A stretch of DNA of 64,000 nt from Herpetosiphon gulosus (lineage in GTDB: Bacteria; Chloroflexota; Chloroflexia; Chloroflexales; Herpetosiphonaceae). Under the pieces are notes generated by a model that was given only the letters and a program-made list of their open reading frames with translations, searched no databases and had not been told where the DNA came from. Where the stretch lies: positions 1-64,000 of the forward strand of contig NZ_BAABRU010000003.1 in assembly GCF_039545135.1 (NCBI RefSeq). Reading direction: 5' to 3'. This document shows, piece by piece, positions 50,258-58,082 of the stretch (its first letter is position 1; the number at the start of each line of letters is the position of its first letter). The translations under genes were made by a program, and so were the position numbers.

Positions 50258-51467
50258 TTATCGTTCAATGCTTACTCTGACCAATTTTATTATCGGCTTT
50301 TTCTTATTACTCAGTGGCTTTTTACTGGGCTTTGATCCAGCATCCTCGGATTACCCGAGTTTTTATATTGCAGGCGAAATTATTAAGGCCAATGAGGCCG
50401 ATTTGCTGTACGATATGCCAACCCAAGCAATCTATCAAGCGCCATATCGTGAGTTTAATCCAAGCGTTATTGGTGATTTATTAATTTATGTCAATCCGCC
50501 ACATACTGCTATTTTTATGGTTCCACTGACTTGGATTCCCTTTACGATCTCGTTTTTCGTTTGGTATGCGATTAATCTTGGCATTCTGGCGTATGTAATT
50601 TGGCTAATGTGGAATGACCTTGGTACGACCGAAAAGGCCAATAAATGGCTGATCGTAAGCGCAATTTTTGGGTTTCACACGATTGCCACAGTATTGTATC
50701 TCGGCACATTTTCGATTCTCATGCTGTTGGCAACCTATCAAATTTATCGCTCGACCCAACGTGAGCAATGGTTTAAAGCGGCTTTTTGGCTCTTTTTAGC
50801 AACCTTTAAATTCCAATTTGTGTTGTTTATCGGTTTATGGCTGGTCATTCAACGCTATTGGCGAGCCTTATTCTGGTTTGCTCTAATCAGCCTTGGCTTT
50901 GTGGGCCTGAGCAGTTTAATTTGGGGCTGGGCAATGTGGCCAAATTATTTGGCCAGCGGTAACACCATGCTCAATCTGTTTGATCAAAATGGCATCAAAC
51001 CAAGCCAAACCTATACCTTGCGTGGAACCTTAGCCTTGTGGTTTGGCCCAGAAAACAAACCATTGATCAATACAGCTTCACAAATTGGCTTAGGTTTGGC
51101 AGCCTTGGGTTTTGCTGGGCTGATCTGGCGTTCAGCCAAACATCCGCTACAACAAGCCTGGAATTATAGCCTAGCTGTAACCTTGGGAGCCTTATTTTCC
51201 TTGCATATGTATGGTCACGATGCCATGCTTTATATCACACCAGTGCTACTGCTGTTCCAACTCTATCAACAACGCCAACAACCAACGTGGCTGCCAAAAT
51301 ATTGTTTAGCCTTGCCATGGCTCAGTTTAGTGGGCAATTCGATTCTGTTGAATGGTGAATTGGGCATACGTTTACCAACCTTGGTTGCAGCAAGTTTGTT
51401 AATTGTCATTATTCGTTTGCGCCAACTCTACCAATCGATCGAGCTTAAGCCAGCAACCATCAGCTAA
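50250..51467 (+). CDS. GT87-like (DUF2029) polytopic glycosyltransferase
   Basis: 405 residues with about 10 transmembrane segments. After the first helix there is the loop S-S-D-Y-P-S-F-Y-I-A-G-E, with an acidic residue as in GT87 mannosyltransferases (usual D-F-x-x-Y/F-Y), then L-L-Y-D, and I-Y-V-N-P-P-H-T-A-I-F at the Y-P-P-x2 position. Substrates are usually polyprenyl-phosphate sugars in the outer leaflet. GGAG 8 bases before the ATG. Overlaps thpR by 8 bases. Confidence 0.8.
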   Translation: MRDYRSMLTLTNFIIGFFLLLSGFLLGFDPASSDYPSFYIAGEIIKANEADLLYDMPTQAIYQAPYREFNPSVIGDLLIYVNPPHTAIFMVPLTWIPFTISFFVWYAINLGILAYVIWLMWNDLGTTEKANKWLIVSAIFGFHTIATVLYLGTFSILMLLATYQIYRSTQREQWFKAAFWLFLATFKFQFVLFIGLWLVIQRYWRALFWFALISLGFVGLSSLIWGWAMWPNYLASGNTMLNLFDQNGIKPSQTYTLRGTLALWFGPENKPLINTASQIGLGLAALGFAGLIWRSAKHPLQQAWNYSLAVTLGALFSLHMYGHDAMLYITPVLLLFQLYQQRQQPTWLPKYCLALPWLSLVGNSILLNGELGIRLPTLVAASLLIVIIRLRQLYQSIELKPATIS

Positions 51468-51521
51468 AACCCAAAATCATCTAAGATCATTATTGGCTCT
51501 CGCACCAATATGCACCATTCA

Positions 51522-51554
51522 GTTGCTTGCCTCGATAACCTTGGGGCAAGCAAC
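51522..51554. terminator. Bidirectional terminator hairpin
   Basis: GTTGCTTGCC (51522-51531) pairs with GGCAAGCAAC (51545-51554), a perfect 10-bp stem, between two convergent genes. Confidence 0.65.
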
Positions 51555-51556
51555 AA

Positions 51557-52243
51557 TTATTCAATCGTAATTAATGCCTCAATTTCAGCAAAGGTGCTTG
51601 CTCCAATCCCTTTTACCTCTTGAATCGCCTCAATGCTGGCAAACGGGCCATTCTCATCGCGATAGGCCACAATTCGCTGGGCGATCGCTTGGCCAATTTT
51701 GGGCAGGCTTTCCAGTTCGGCAGCACTCGCAGTATTAATGTTGATCAACGTAGGTTGGCTGGCGATGGCAGTTGGCACAGCAACCGCAACCGCCTGTGGT
51801 TCAGCAGTTAGCTGAATTGTTGGTGCGGGAGTTTCGCCAACCACTGGCACATGCACATGCTGAGCATCTTGCAAATAGGCCGCCAAATTCAAGGCCTGCG
51901 GATCAGCCTCGGAATGCAAGCCCCCAGCCGCCTGCACCAAATCATCAATTCGTGCGCCAAGCGGCAAATCATACACCCCAGGCTTGGCAACTGCCCCACT
52001 GATATAAGCCGCCAGCATTGCCAAGGTTGGGGTCGCTTCAGCCACAGCGAGGGTTGGGGTCAACGCCAAAGTTGGGGTTATCGATTCAAGTGTTGGCTCA
52101 GCGGTTGGGCTAGTCGTTGGCCACAAGCTCAAGGCCTGCTCGCTTTCCGAACCAGCACTGGCCGTCGATTGCCAAAGATTCCAGCCCAATATGGCAGCAA
52201 CTGCCAAACCCACCAGCCATTGCCAACGAATCTGTTGCAACAT
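51557..52243 (-). CDS. comEA: ComEA-like competence DNA-binding protein
   Basis: 228 residues. N-terminal membrane helix (W-L-V-G-L-A-V-A-A-I-L-G-W-N-L), a spacer rich in T-P-T, an SLBB domain (I-S-G-A-V-A-K-P-G-V-Y, then H-V-H-V-P-V) and a C-terminal helix-hairpin-helix domain with I-N-I-N-T-A-S-A-A-E-L, L-P-K-I-G-Q-A-I-A-Q-R-I and V-K-G-I-G. This is the usual ComEA layout; the protein binds incoming DNA at the outer surface of the membrane during natural transformation. AAGGAG is at the right distance from the ATG. No comEC or comF nearby. Confidence 0.92.
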   Translation of the reverse strand: MLQQIRWQWLVGLAVAAILGWNLWQSTASAGSESEQALSLWPTTSPTAEPTLESITPTLALTPTLAVAEATPTLAMLAAYISGAVAKPGVYDLPLGARIDDLVQAAGGLHSEADPQALNLAAYLQDAQHVHVPVVGETPAPTIQLTAEPQAVAVAVPTAIASQPTLININTASAAELESLPKIGQAIAQRIVAYRDENGPFASIEAIQEVKGIGASTFAEIEALITIE

Positions 52244-52309
52244 ACAAGCTCCTTTCGATCAGCATGCAAAATCTGGTATCTTTAGAGCCACAAACTAGCA
52301 TTTTTTGGC

Positions 52310-53101
52310 ATGAAGGAAGCTCAATTGAAGCAAATTCGTGATCTCTTGCCCAAGTTCTGCTCAATTCCGCGTGGTATTGTGCTGATGGGTACACCTAACG
52401 AGCAATTAAGCGATTTAGCGCGACAGTTTGGCGGTACACGCGAGTCGTATGCGGAAGAAGCACCCCAACATTCAGTGGAAATCGCCGCCTTTGCCATGGC
52501 CCAAGTTCCTGTAACTAACGCGCTGTATGCCGAGTGGATCAAACATTCTGGTCAGCGTGCGCCAATTGTTTGGCATGGTTCGCAACCACCTGCCGAATTA
52601 GCCAACTATCCGGTGGTTGATGTAACCTGGGATGAAGCGGTAGCATGTTGTGATTGGCTCAGTAGCGAAGTTAATTTGGCTTTGCGCTTGCCTAGCGAGG
52701 CCGAGTGGGAACGTGCAGCGCGTGGCGACGATACAAGAATCTATCCTTGGGGCGATCAGGCCGATCCAACAATGATGAATATCAAAGAAAGCATGCGCGG
52801 TGGTTTAGCTCCGGTTGGCAGTTATCCTCAAGCGGCTAGTCCATTTGGGGTTTACGATCTAGCAGGCAATATTTGGGAATGGACAAGTTCGCTACAAAAA
52901 TCGTATCCCTATCGCCCTGATGATGGCCGCGAAGCTCGCCAACCAGCCCCTGAGGCTGATCGACGGCGAATTATGCGCGGTGGTTGTTGGGGTAATCCTA
53001 GCCATTTTGCTCGCAATACCTGCCGTTTTCGCTTGCATCCCGAGCGCTCAACCCATTTATTGGGCTTTCGGCTGGCCTATAGCTTGCTAGATACCGATTA
53101 A
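52310..53101 (+). CDS. Formylglycine-generating-enzyme-like (SUMF1) protein
   Basis: 263 residues, FGE-sulfatase/SUMF1 domain over nearly its full length: M-G-T-P near residue 24, V-P-V-T-N-A-L-Y-A-E-W, Y-P-V-V-D-V-T-W-D-E-A, R-L-P-S-E-A-E-W-E-R-A-A-R-G, Y-P-W-G-D, G-N-I-W-E-W-T, and the C-terminal R-G-G-C-W-G with a further Cys in N-T-C-R. Family members either make formylglycine in sulfatases or act as binding domains in other systems; no sulfatase is in the window. The frame starts at an ATG without ribosome-binding site; a TTG 15 bases on has AAGGA upstream and may be the real start. Confidence 0.88.
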   Translation: MKEAQLKQIRDLLPKFCSIPRGIVLMGTPNEQLSDLARQFGGTRESYAEEAPQHSVEIAAFAMAQVPVTNALYAEWIKHSGQRAPIVWHGSQPPAELANYPVVDVTWDEAVACCDWLSSEVNLALRLPSEAEWERAARGDDTRIYPWGDQADPTMMNIKESMRGGLAPVGSYPQAASPFGVYDLAGNIWEWTSSLQKSYPYRPDDGREARQPAPEADRRRIMRGGCWGNPSHFARNTCRFRLHPERSTHLLGFRLAYSLLDTD

Positions 53102-53142
53102 ATGCTGGCTCAATTCAATCGAAAAAAAAGCCAAAAGCGTGG

Positions 53143-53148
53143 TATAAT
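53143..53148 (+). promoter_or_regulatory. -10 box of the phoU pair
   Basis: Exact TATAAT 85 bases before the first phoU start, following an A-run. No clear -35. The long leader (about 75 bases) shows no obvious secondary structure. Confidence 0.4.
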
Positions 53149-53232
53149 CGCAGGCTATTCACGGATAGCTAAATCTCGCATCGAGCTAGCACATCAAGCA
53201 GGCGTAGCCTTCCTAGCGCATCGGAGGATGGT

Positions 53233-53901
53233 ATGTCACGGGAACATTACGAACAGCAGCTTCGGTCATTAAATGATGACTTGTTACGCATGGGCGCGTT
53301 GGTCGAAACCGCAATTGGCCAATCTATTCAGGCTTTAACCAACCACGATAAGGCAATGGCGCAGGAAGTTATTCGCAGTGATGATTTAATTGATCGGGCA
53401 CAATATGCTTTAGAGGAAAAAGCGCTTTTGTTGTTTGCCACGCAACAGCCGTTGGTAGCACGTGATTTACGCTTGGTCAGCGCAATTATCACGATTGCCA
53501 GCGAGCTTGAGCGGGTTGGCGACTATGCCGAGGGCATCGCCAAAATTGCGATTCGCCAAGGCCAAACTCCCGCGCTCAAGCCGCAGGCCGAAGTTCCATC
53601 GATGACCAGCAAAGCTCAGTTAATGCTGCGCACCGCCTTGGAATGCTACACCCGCATCGATGTTGATCTGGCAAAAACCCTGAGTGCAGCCGATGATGAA
53701 ATCGATGCTCAGACTGATCGGGTGCAGCGCGAAATTCTCGAAGTGATGATTGCTGATGCTAGCACCGTTGAACAAGCCACCCGTCTCCTTTACGTTGTGC
53801 ATAATCTCGAACGGATCGCCGACCGCGCTACCAATATTGGAGAACGGGTTGTCTTTATGGCAACAGGGCATATGGCCGACCTGAATGAACAACGGGCATA
53901 A
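53233..53901 (+). CDS. phoU: PhoU-family phosphate regulator, copy 1
   Basis: 222 residues, two PhoU three-helix units. The first has I-T-I-A-S-E-L-E-R-V-G-D-Y-A-E-G-I, the second N-L-E-R-I-A-D-R-A-T-N-I-G-E, the E-R-x2-D metal-binding segments of the family. PhoU connects the PstSCAB transporter with the PhoR kinase and keeps the Pho regulon off when phosphate is sufficient. GGAGG precedes the ATG. A second PhoU gene follows after 48 bases; no pst or phoBR genes are in this window. Confidence 0.93.
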   Translation: MSREHYEQQLRSLNDDLLRMGALVETAIGQSIQALTNHDKAMAQEVIRSDDLIDRAQYALEEKALLLFATQQPLVARDLRLVSAIITIASELERVGDYAEGIAKIAIRQGQTPALKPQAEVPSMTSKAQLMLRTALECYTRIDVDLAKTLSAADDEIDAQTDRVQREILEVMIADASTVEQATRLLYVVHNLERIADRATNIGERVVFMATGHMADLNEQRA

Positions 53902-53949
53902 TCAAGAGCATTTTTGGTAGGTTGGCAGATTCTCTGTTGGAGGTTTTTT

Positions 53950-54639
53950 ATGGGCGTGTCTCACCGTCACATATTTGATGAACAACTCACCGAGTTGCAC
54001 GATGGGGTTTTTCGGGTTGGAACCATGGTTGAAGCAGCATTAAGCGAGGCACTTCAATCAATCAAACTATACGATCAAGCAGCAGTGCGCAAGGTCGTGC
54101 AAAACGATCAAACCATCAATCATGAAGTTCAACGCCTGCATGATCAAGCCCTGTTGATCATCGCCACCCAACAGCCGTTGGCCCGTGATTTACGCTTGGT
54201 GAGTGTGGTGCTCAGCCTGCTGCCAGAGCTAGAGCGCATGGGCGATTATGCTGCGACAATCTGCAAACTACAAGAACGGATCGCTGCCACGCCCAATTTT
54301 GTCAGCGTTTCAGCCATGCCCCAGCCAATTCCACGCCTAATTAGCGAATTGGGCCAGCGCACTAGCGAAATTTTGCACGCTGGTTTAGAGGCGTTACGCC
54401 AAAACGATCGTAGCTTTGCCGACCGCGTAACCGAACTCGATGATGTAATCGATCATTTGTATCGTGAGATGTTTGAGGCCACGGTCAAGGTTTCGACCAC
54501 AAGCCCCGATATGGCTGCTGCCACGATTCACCTGCTGACATTGGCGCATAATCTCGAACGCTTGGGTGATCGGGTCACCAACTTGGCTGAGCAAATCGAA
54601 TATCTGATTACTGGAAAAGTTGTGGTGCTTAACCATTAA
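53950..54639 (+). CDS. phoU: PhoU-family phosphate regulator, copy 2
   Basis: 229 residues, paralog of the preceding gene with the same two-unit layout (L-S-L-L-P-E-L-E-R-M-G-D-Y-A; N-L-E-R-L-G-D-R-V-T-N-L-A-E). Both share Q-Q-P-L-(V-)A-R-D-L-R-L-V-S. GGAGG supports the ATG at 53950, not the longer frame. Two adjacent divergent copies could form a heterodimer or serve distinct transporters. Confidence 0.92.
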   Translation: MGVSHRHIFDEQLTELHDGVFRVGTMVEAALSEALQSIKLYDQAAVRKVVQNDQTINHEVQRLHDQALLIIATQQPLARDLRLVSVVLSLLPELERMGDYAATICKLQERIAATPNFVSVSAMPQPIPRLISELGQRTSEILHAGLEALRQNDRSFADRVTELDDVIDHLYREMFEATVKVSTTSPDMAAATIHLLTLAHNLERLGDRVTNLAEQIEYLITGKVVVLNH

Positions 54640-54705
54640 ATTGGAACATCATGGCACGCTCAGCGTAGTATCCTCGGATTGCGATTCGTTGGCATTGGAG
54701 GATGT

Positions 54706-55017
54706 ATGATTTGGACATTGTTAGCGTGGCTGGGATTTTTTGGTTTGCTGGGTTTTGGTTGGGTCGCCGTGGCAAGCCTACGCGGAGCTTTGCAAGGCCG
54801 CGCCAGTATGCTTTGGTTGCTCGGCGCTTGGACAGGCCTCTCCGCCTTGGGTGGTTTGTTGGTTTGGCGAGCAGCACTGCTTGAAACATGGTCGTTTAGC
54901 CTGTGGATTGGCTTAGCCTTGGCCGCAATCGCTCCAATTGCTTGGACATTGGGCAATGTGGCCAAACGGCTGCAAGCGCACGGAATAAAATTGGGCAACC
55001 TACTCAAATTTCGCTAG
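54706..55017 (+). CDS. Small membrane protein, three hydrophobic segments
   Basis: 103 residues with hydrophobic helices at about 3-22 (W-T-L-L-A-W-L-G-F-F-G-L-L-G-F-G-W), 35-53 and 63-83. Basic C-terminus (K-R-L-Q-A-H-G-I-K). GGAGG 4 bases before the ATG; the upstream frame extension is not needed. No family recognised. Confidence 0.6.
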   Translation: MIWTLLAWLGFFGLLGFGWVAVASLRGALQGRASMLWLLGAWTGLSALGGLLVWRAALLETWSFSLWIGLALAAIAPIAWTLGNVAKRLQAHGIKLGNLLKFR

Positions 55018-55037
55018 CGTAGTGACCCAAGCCATGG

Positions 55038-55095
55038 CATAATAGAGCGCCACAGTTGGCGCAACGAGTCTCCAACCTGGAGGCTCGTTTTTTGT
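55038..55095 (+). promoter_or_regulatory. Leader hairpin plus terminator upstream of MOSC gene
   Basis: CATAAT (55038-55043) may be a -10 box. After it come a perfect hairpin GCGCCA-CAGT-TGGCGC and then ACGAGTCTCCA/TGGAGGCTCGT (11-bp stem, one G-U) followed by TTTTTT. The MOSC gene starts 21 bases further on. It could end the preceding gene, or be a short terminated RNA or attenuator controlling the MOSC gene. Confidence 0.5.
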
Positions 55096-55115
55096 TTACG
55101 ATGAGGTAGGATGCC

Positions 55116-55673
55116 ATGATCGATCTTGAGTATGTTCCCATGGAGACCCTTGAGGCAGGGTTGGATCACATTCGTCAAGCACCCAAGGATCAAGGGGTCT
55201 TGCAGCTAATCGTGCGTCGTCCAGCCACCGAGCAGCGCGAAGTGCTAAGCGAAGGTCAGCTTGATTTGGTCGAGGGATTGGTCGGCGATAATTGGAAAGT
55301 TCGCGGCAGTTCGCGCACTGACGACGGTAGTTCGCACCCCGATATGCAGCTAAACATTATGAATGTGCGCTCGATTGGCTTGCTTGCACCTGATCAAGAG
55401 CGTTGGCAATGGGCTGGCGATCAATTGTTCATTGATCTTGATTTGAGCGATGCAAACTTGCCAGCAGGCACACGCCTGACCATCGGCGAGGCGATTATCG
55501 AAGTAACCGATCAGCCGCATAATGGCTGCAAAAAATTTGCCCAGCGCTACGGCCAAGCTGCGATTAAGTTCGTCAATTCAGCCGTCGGCAAAGAATTGCA
55601 TTTGCGTGGAATCAACGCGCGGGTAGTTCAGCCAGGTACGATCCGCCAAGGGGATCAAGTACGTAAGATCTAA
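55116..55673 (+). CDS. MOSC-domain protein
   Basis: 185 residues. MOSC (molybdenum cofactor sulfurase C-terminal) domain: the segment N-G-C-K-K-F-A-Q-R-Y-G holds the conserved cysteine, preceded by the strand I-G-E-A-I-I-E-V-T. Stand-alone MOSC proteins of this size are small beta-barrels thought to carry sulfur for metal-sulfur cluster or cofactor work. GAGGTAGG lies before the ATG. Confidence 0.85.
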   Translation: MIDLEYVPMETLEAGLDHIRQAPKDQGVLQLIVRRPATEQREVLSEGQLDLVEGLVGDNWKVRGSSRTDDGSSHPDMQLNIMNVRSIGLLAPDQERWQWAGDQLFIDLDLSDANLPAGTRLTIGEAIIEVTDQPHNGCKKFAQRYGQAAIKFVNSAVGKELHLRGINARVVQPGTIRQGDQVRKI

Positions 55674-55722
55674 CCCATGTGGTATAGCCTGAAATAGGAC
55701 TATGGGTGCGAAGAATCGTTAG

Positions 55723-55824
55723 GTTGAAGGTAAGCTTGGCGCAGGATACTACATACAAATCCTTCCTCCTCACACACACTCTTCTCTCCTACAAGCGGCC
55801 CAACTGGGCCGTTTGTAGTTTTAG
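55723..55824 (+). ncRNA. Candidate small RNA: CU-rich segment plus GC hairpin
   Basis: TTGAAG (55723-55728) and GATACT (55745-55750) are spaced by 16 bases. A transcript from near 55757 would be about 70 nt: CCTTCCTCCTCAC (complementary to ribosome-binding sites), a run of C and U, then ACAAGCGGCCCA/TGGGCCGTTTGT (12-bp stem with one G-U) with AC at its tip, and TTTT. The plan matches that at 17533-17600. It could instead be a leader of the hicB-like gene, which starts 78 bases later. Confidence 0.35.
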
Positions 55825-55901
55825 CAATTCCAACTTCAGGCCGATCATTCCAAGCATCAATGGATCAATACTTATCAAATCTCAGATAAGGAGATCGATT
55901 G

Positions 55902-56111
55902 ATGCGCTATGCAATTGTAATCGAGCAAGGCCCAAACAATTGTTCAAGCTATATTCTTGATGTTTTAGGCTGTGTTGCCACAGGCGAAACGCCTGAAGAA
56001 GTTAAGCAGCTTTTGCAAGAAGCAATCGTTATGCATTTGGAAGGCGAGCCAATTCCGCCTTCGACAACATTAGTTGATTATATTGAATTTGAGCCTGAAA
56101 TTAATCACTAA
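55902..56111 (+). CDS. HicB-like antitoxin-type protein, orphan
   Basis: 69 residues with the HicB fold start M-R-Y-A-I-V-I-E-Q-G-P-N-N-C-S-S-Y (partly degraded RNase-H-like strand), L-G-C-V-A-T-G-E-T-P-E-E-V and L-L-Q-E-A-I-V-M-H-L-E-G. No C-terminal DNA-binding domain. No HicA toxin gene is next to it. Orphan HicB proteins are common and their role is not clear. AAGGAGA sits before the ATG. Confidence 0.8.
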   Translation: MRYAIVIEQGPNNCSSYILDVLGCVATGETPEEVKQLLQEAIVMHLEGEPIPPSTTLVDYIEFEPEINH

Positions 56112-56198
56112 AATCAAAAACCGCCAGTGATTGGTAAAATACTGGTAGTTATTTAATAAGGTTTCTAGATTCCAACAATATTTCGTGGATTTTAATTG

Positions 56199-56268
56199 AT
56201 CGCCACCCTTCCGTCCCTCCGCCGGAGGGAAACGCAGGGGGTTTTCATCCCCCTGCACCCCCTAAAGC
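56199..56268 (-). repeat. Dispersed intergenic repeat, copy 2 (inverted)
   Basis: The reverse complement of this stretch reads CTTTAGGGGGTGCAGGGGGATGAAAACCCC..., nearly the same as 25328-25382 over about 50 bases, with the same two small hairpins. It lies between hicB and the DUF5679 gene. A third, partial match is at 20258-20276. Confidence 0.75.
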
Positions 56269-56301
56269 GCAATTTGTGAGAACTTATAGTTGATTTAGCG
56301 A

Positions 56302-56838
56302 TTAATCTTTATTGGGCAGAAAACGAAACATCCCAGCGCCACAGACTTCACAGGTTCCACGTAGCGCACGCCGACCATTTTCAGTCAATTCTTCATGGGC
56401 ATCGATCATCGGCTGTTTGGCACGACATGAAACGCAATAGCTGCGCAGTTCATCATCGTCATCATCATCGTCGGCTGGTACTTCGTCTTCAACCACAGCT
56501 TCTGCTTCCGATTCCGATTGTTCGGTTTCAGGCGCAGCCGTGCCACTCCCACCAACTTCAAGCTCCAACAATGGTGCTTCGTCTTCAACGACCACTGCTT
56601 CTGGTTCGGCGGCGACTGGCTCGGCTTCCAGCTCGGGAGCGCTGGTGGCAACTTCGGTGGTTAAAATATCGGTTGGCAGCACAATCCGTGGCGGATCAGA
56701 TGGCGGCGGTGGTGGCGGGGGCAAAATTGGAGCCGAATCGATCGGATGCAGCTTACGCCGCACAATCACCACCACAGCGGCCAAGCCCAACAATAACGAT
56801 ACCCACAACTTGCGTTTGCTTTTTGGTTGGTTTCCCAT
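56302..56838 (-). CDS. DUF5679-domain protein with membrane anchor and acidic linker
   Basis: 178 residues. One N-terminal transmembrane helix (W-V-S-L-L-L-G-L-A-A-V-V-V-I-V), a Pro-rich then Glu/Asp-rich linker (including seven consecutive Asp), and a C-terminal zinc-binding domain of about 45 residues with C-V-S-C and C-E-V-C-G, the DUF5679 type (Y-C-V-x-C-R-A-K ... G-T-C-x-V-C-G-x-x-M-x-R). Its ATG follows directly on the stop of the endonuclease IV gene upstream, so they form an operon. Role unknown; the domain occurs with DNA topoisomerases elsewhere, from memory. Confidence 0.8.
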   Translation of the reverse strand: MGNQPKSKRKLWVSLLLGLAAVVVIVRRKLHPIDSAPILPPPPPPPSDPPRIVLPTDILTTEVATSAPELEAEPVAAEPEAVVVEDEAPLLELEVGGSGTAAPETEQSESEAEAVVEDEVPADDDDDDDELRSYCVSCRAKQPMIDAHEELTENGRRALRGTCEVCGAGMFRFLPNKD

Positions 56839-57720
56839 TTATACCTCGCTTTGTGGTGATGCACTAACACTTGCACGGCGCAAACCGCGCAGCGTTGCCA
56901 AATTGCGAATATCTGCGCTTTCATCGGGTTCTTTGGGAGTTTCTAAGGCCATCGGAATCGTTTGAAAGCGAGGATCGTTCATAATCAGTTCAAACCCTGC
57001 CAAGCCCACAAATCCCTCTCCGATATGGGTATGACGATCAACGCGACTGCCAAGATCGTTTTTCGAATCGTTGAGATGAAACGCACGCAGCCGATCGATC
57101 CCAATTAAGCGATCAAAATGATCGAAGGTGGTTTGGTAGCCTTCAGCAGTACGAAAATCATAGCCAGCGGCTAAACCATGGCAGGTATCAAAGCAAATTC
57201 CAAGCCGTGGATGACCATCGCACAGCTCGATCAAGCGGGCCAAATGCTCAAAACTATGACCTAAGGCCGTGCCTTGTCCAGCCGTAATTTCCAGCAAAAT
57301 CTGGGTTTCGCCGCCAATATCTTCGGCCAGCAAACGCCGCAAGGCCGCCCCAACTCGATCAAGGCCAGCAGCCTCGCCTGAGCCAACATGCGCCCCAGGA
57401 TGGGTCACCAACGAGCCAACCCCCAATTGCTGACAACGCTCTAGCTCAACTCGAAAGGCTGCAATTGATTTTTCCCATAAGCCATCGTCGGGGCTGCCCA
57501 AGTTGATCAAATAGGAATCGTGGGCAATCAAGGGTGGCATGCCAGCCTCACGATGGGCCGCTTGAAAATTGGCACAATCGGCAGCAGTCAGCGGTTTAGC
57601 ATTCCATTGGCGTTGGCTTTTGGTAAAAATTTGAATCACATGACAGGTCGTGGCTTGCGCTCGCTCAAAGGCGGTCTGCAATCCACCAACAGTTGAAACA
57701 TGCGCTCCTAAATTGGGCAT
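56839..57720 (-). CDS. nfo: Endonuclease IV (AP endonuclease)
   Basis: 293-residue TIM-barrel DNA repair enzyme that cuts 5' to abasic sites. Motifs in order: G-A-H-V-S at the start, [15 protein letters not shown] (metal His and Asp), [36 protein letters not shown], and A-L-E-T-P near the end, all zinc-site signatures of the family. The start is taken at M-P-N-L-G-A-H; a longer frame opens at a TTG without ribosome-binding site. It is the first gene of an operon with the DUF5679 gene. Confidence 0.95.
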   Translation of the reverse strand: MPNLGAHVSTVGGLQTAFERAQATTCHVIQIFTKSQRQWNAKPLTAADCANFQAAHREAGMPPLIAHDSYLINLGSPDDGLWEKSIAAFRVELERCQQLGVGSLVTHPGAHVGSGEAAGLDRVGAALRRLLAEDIGGETQILLEITAGQGTALGHSFEHLARLIELCDGHPRLGICFDTCHGLAAGYDFRTAEGYQTTFDHFDRLIGIDRLRAFHLNDSKNDLGSRVDRHTHIGEGFVGLAGFELIMNDPRFQTIPMALETPKEPDESADIRNLATLRGLRRASVSASPQSEV

Positions 57721-57980
57721 GGGGTTTCTCGCTCCAAACAAGTGTCGCCTGCAATTATAGCACTTTCAAGCCATTATTGAGATTAGCCGTGGGTAATAAC
57801 TCATAATGGATCATACTTTGTAAAACAGACATCAATTTTACAGAAACCCAAGTCAGCAATTTACTAAAATTCTAGAGCTTTATTTATGAAATCAGGTGCA
57901 ATTGATTCATTTTGGGTAATTTTCCAGCTTCTAGCGCTAGAATACGTTAATATTTTCTAAAGTTTTTTATTGAAAAATAC

Positions 57981-58008
57981 TTGACATTTTATTAAGCACT
58001 ATTAATAT
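57981..58008 (+). promoter_or_regulatory. Promoter of the GH26 gene
   Basis: TTGACA (57981-57986) and TAATAT (58003-58008) with a 16-base spacer, in a very AT-rich stretch (57721-58082, no supported gene). The start codon is about 75 bases downstream of the -10 box, leaving a leader of roughly 65 bases. Confidence 0.7.
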
Positions 58009-58082
58009 TTGCGGTGGAACGTTCCTTTGGTACTGTCACGATAGTGCTATGCTGTGCTATCTCAATCAACGGAGATTTAGTC

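Noticed and set aside
52310-53101. Sulfatase maturation system
   Set aside because: Only the FGE-like protein is present; no sulfatase gene in the window, so an enzyme-substrate pair cannot be claimed.
55902-56111. Complete HicAB toxin-antitoxin module
   Set aside because: No HicA-type frame with its conserved His and double-stranded-RNA-binding-like fold lies on either side.
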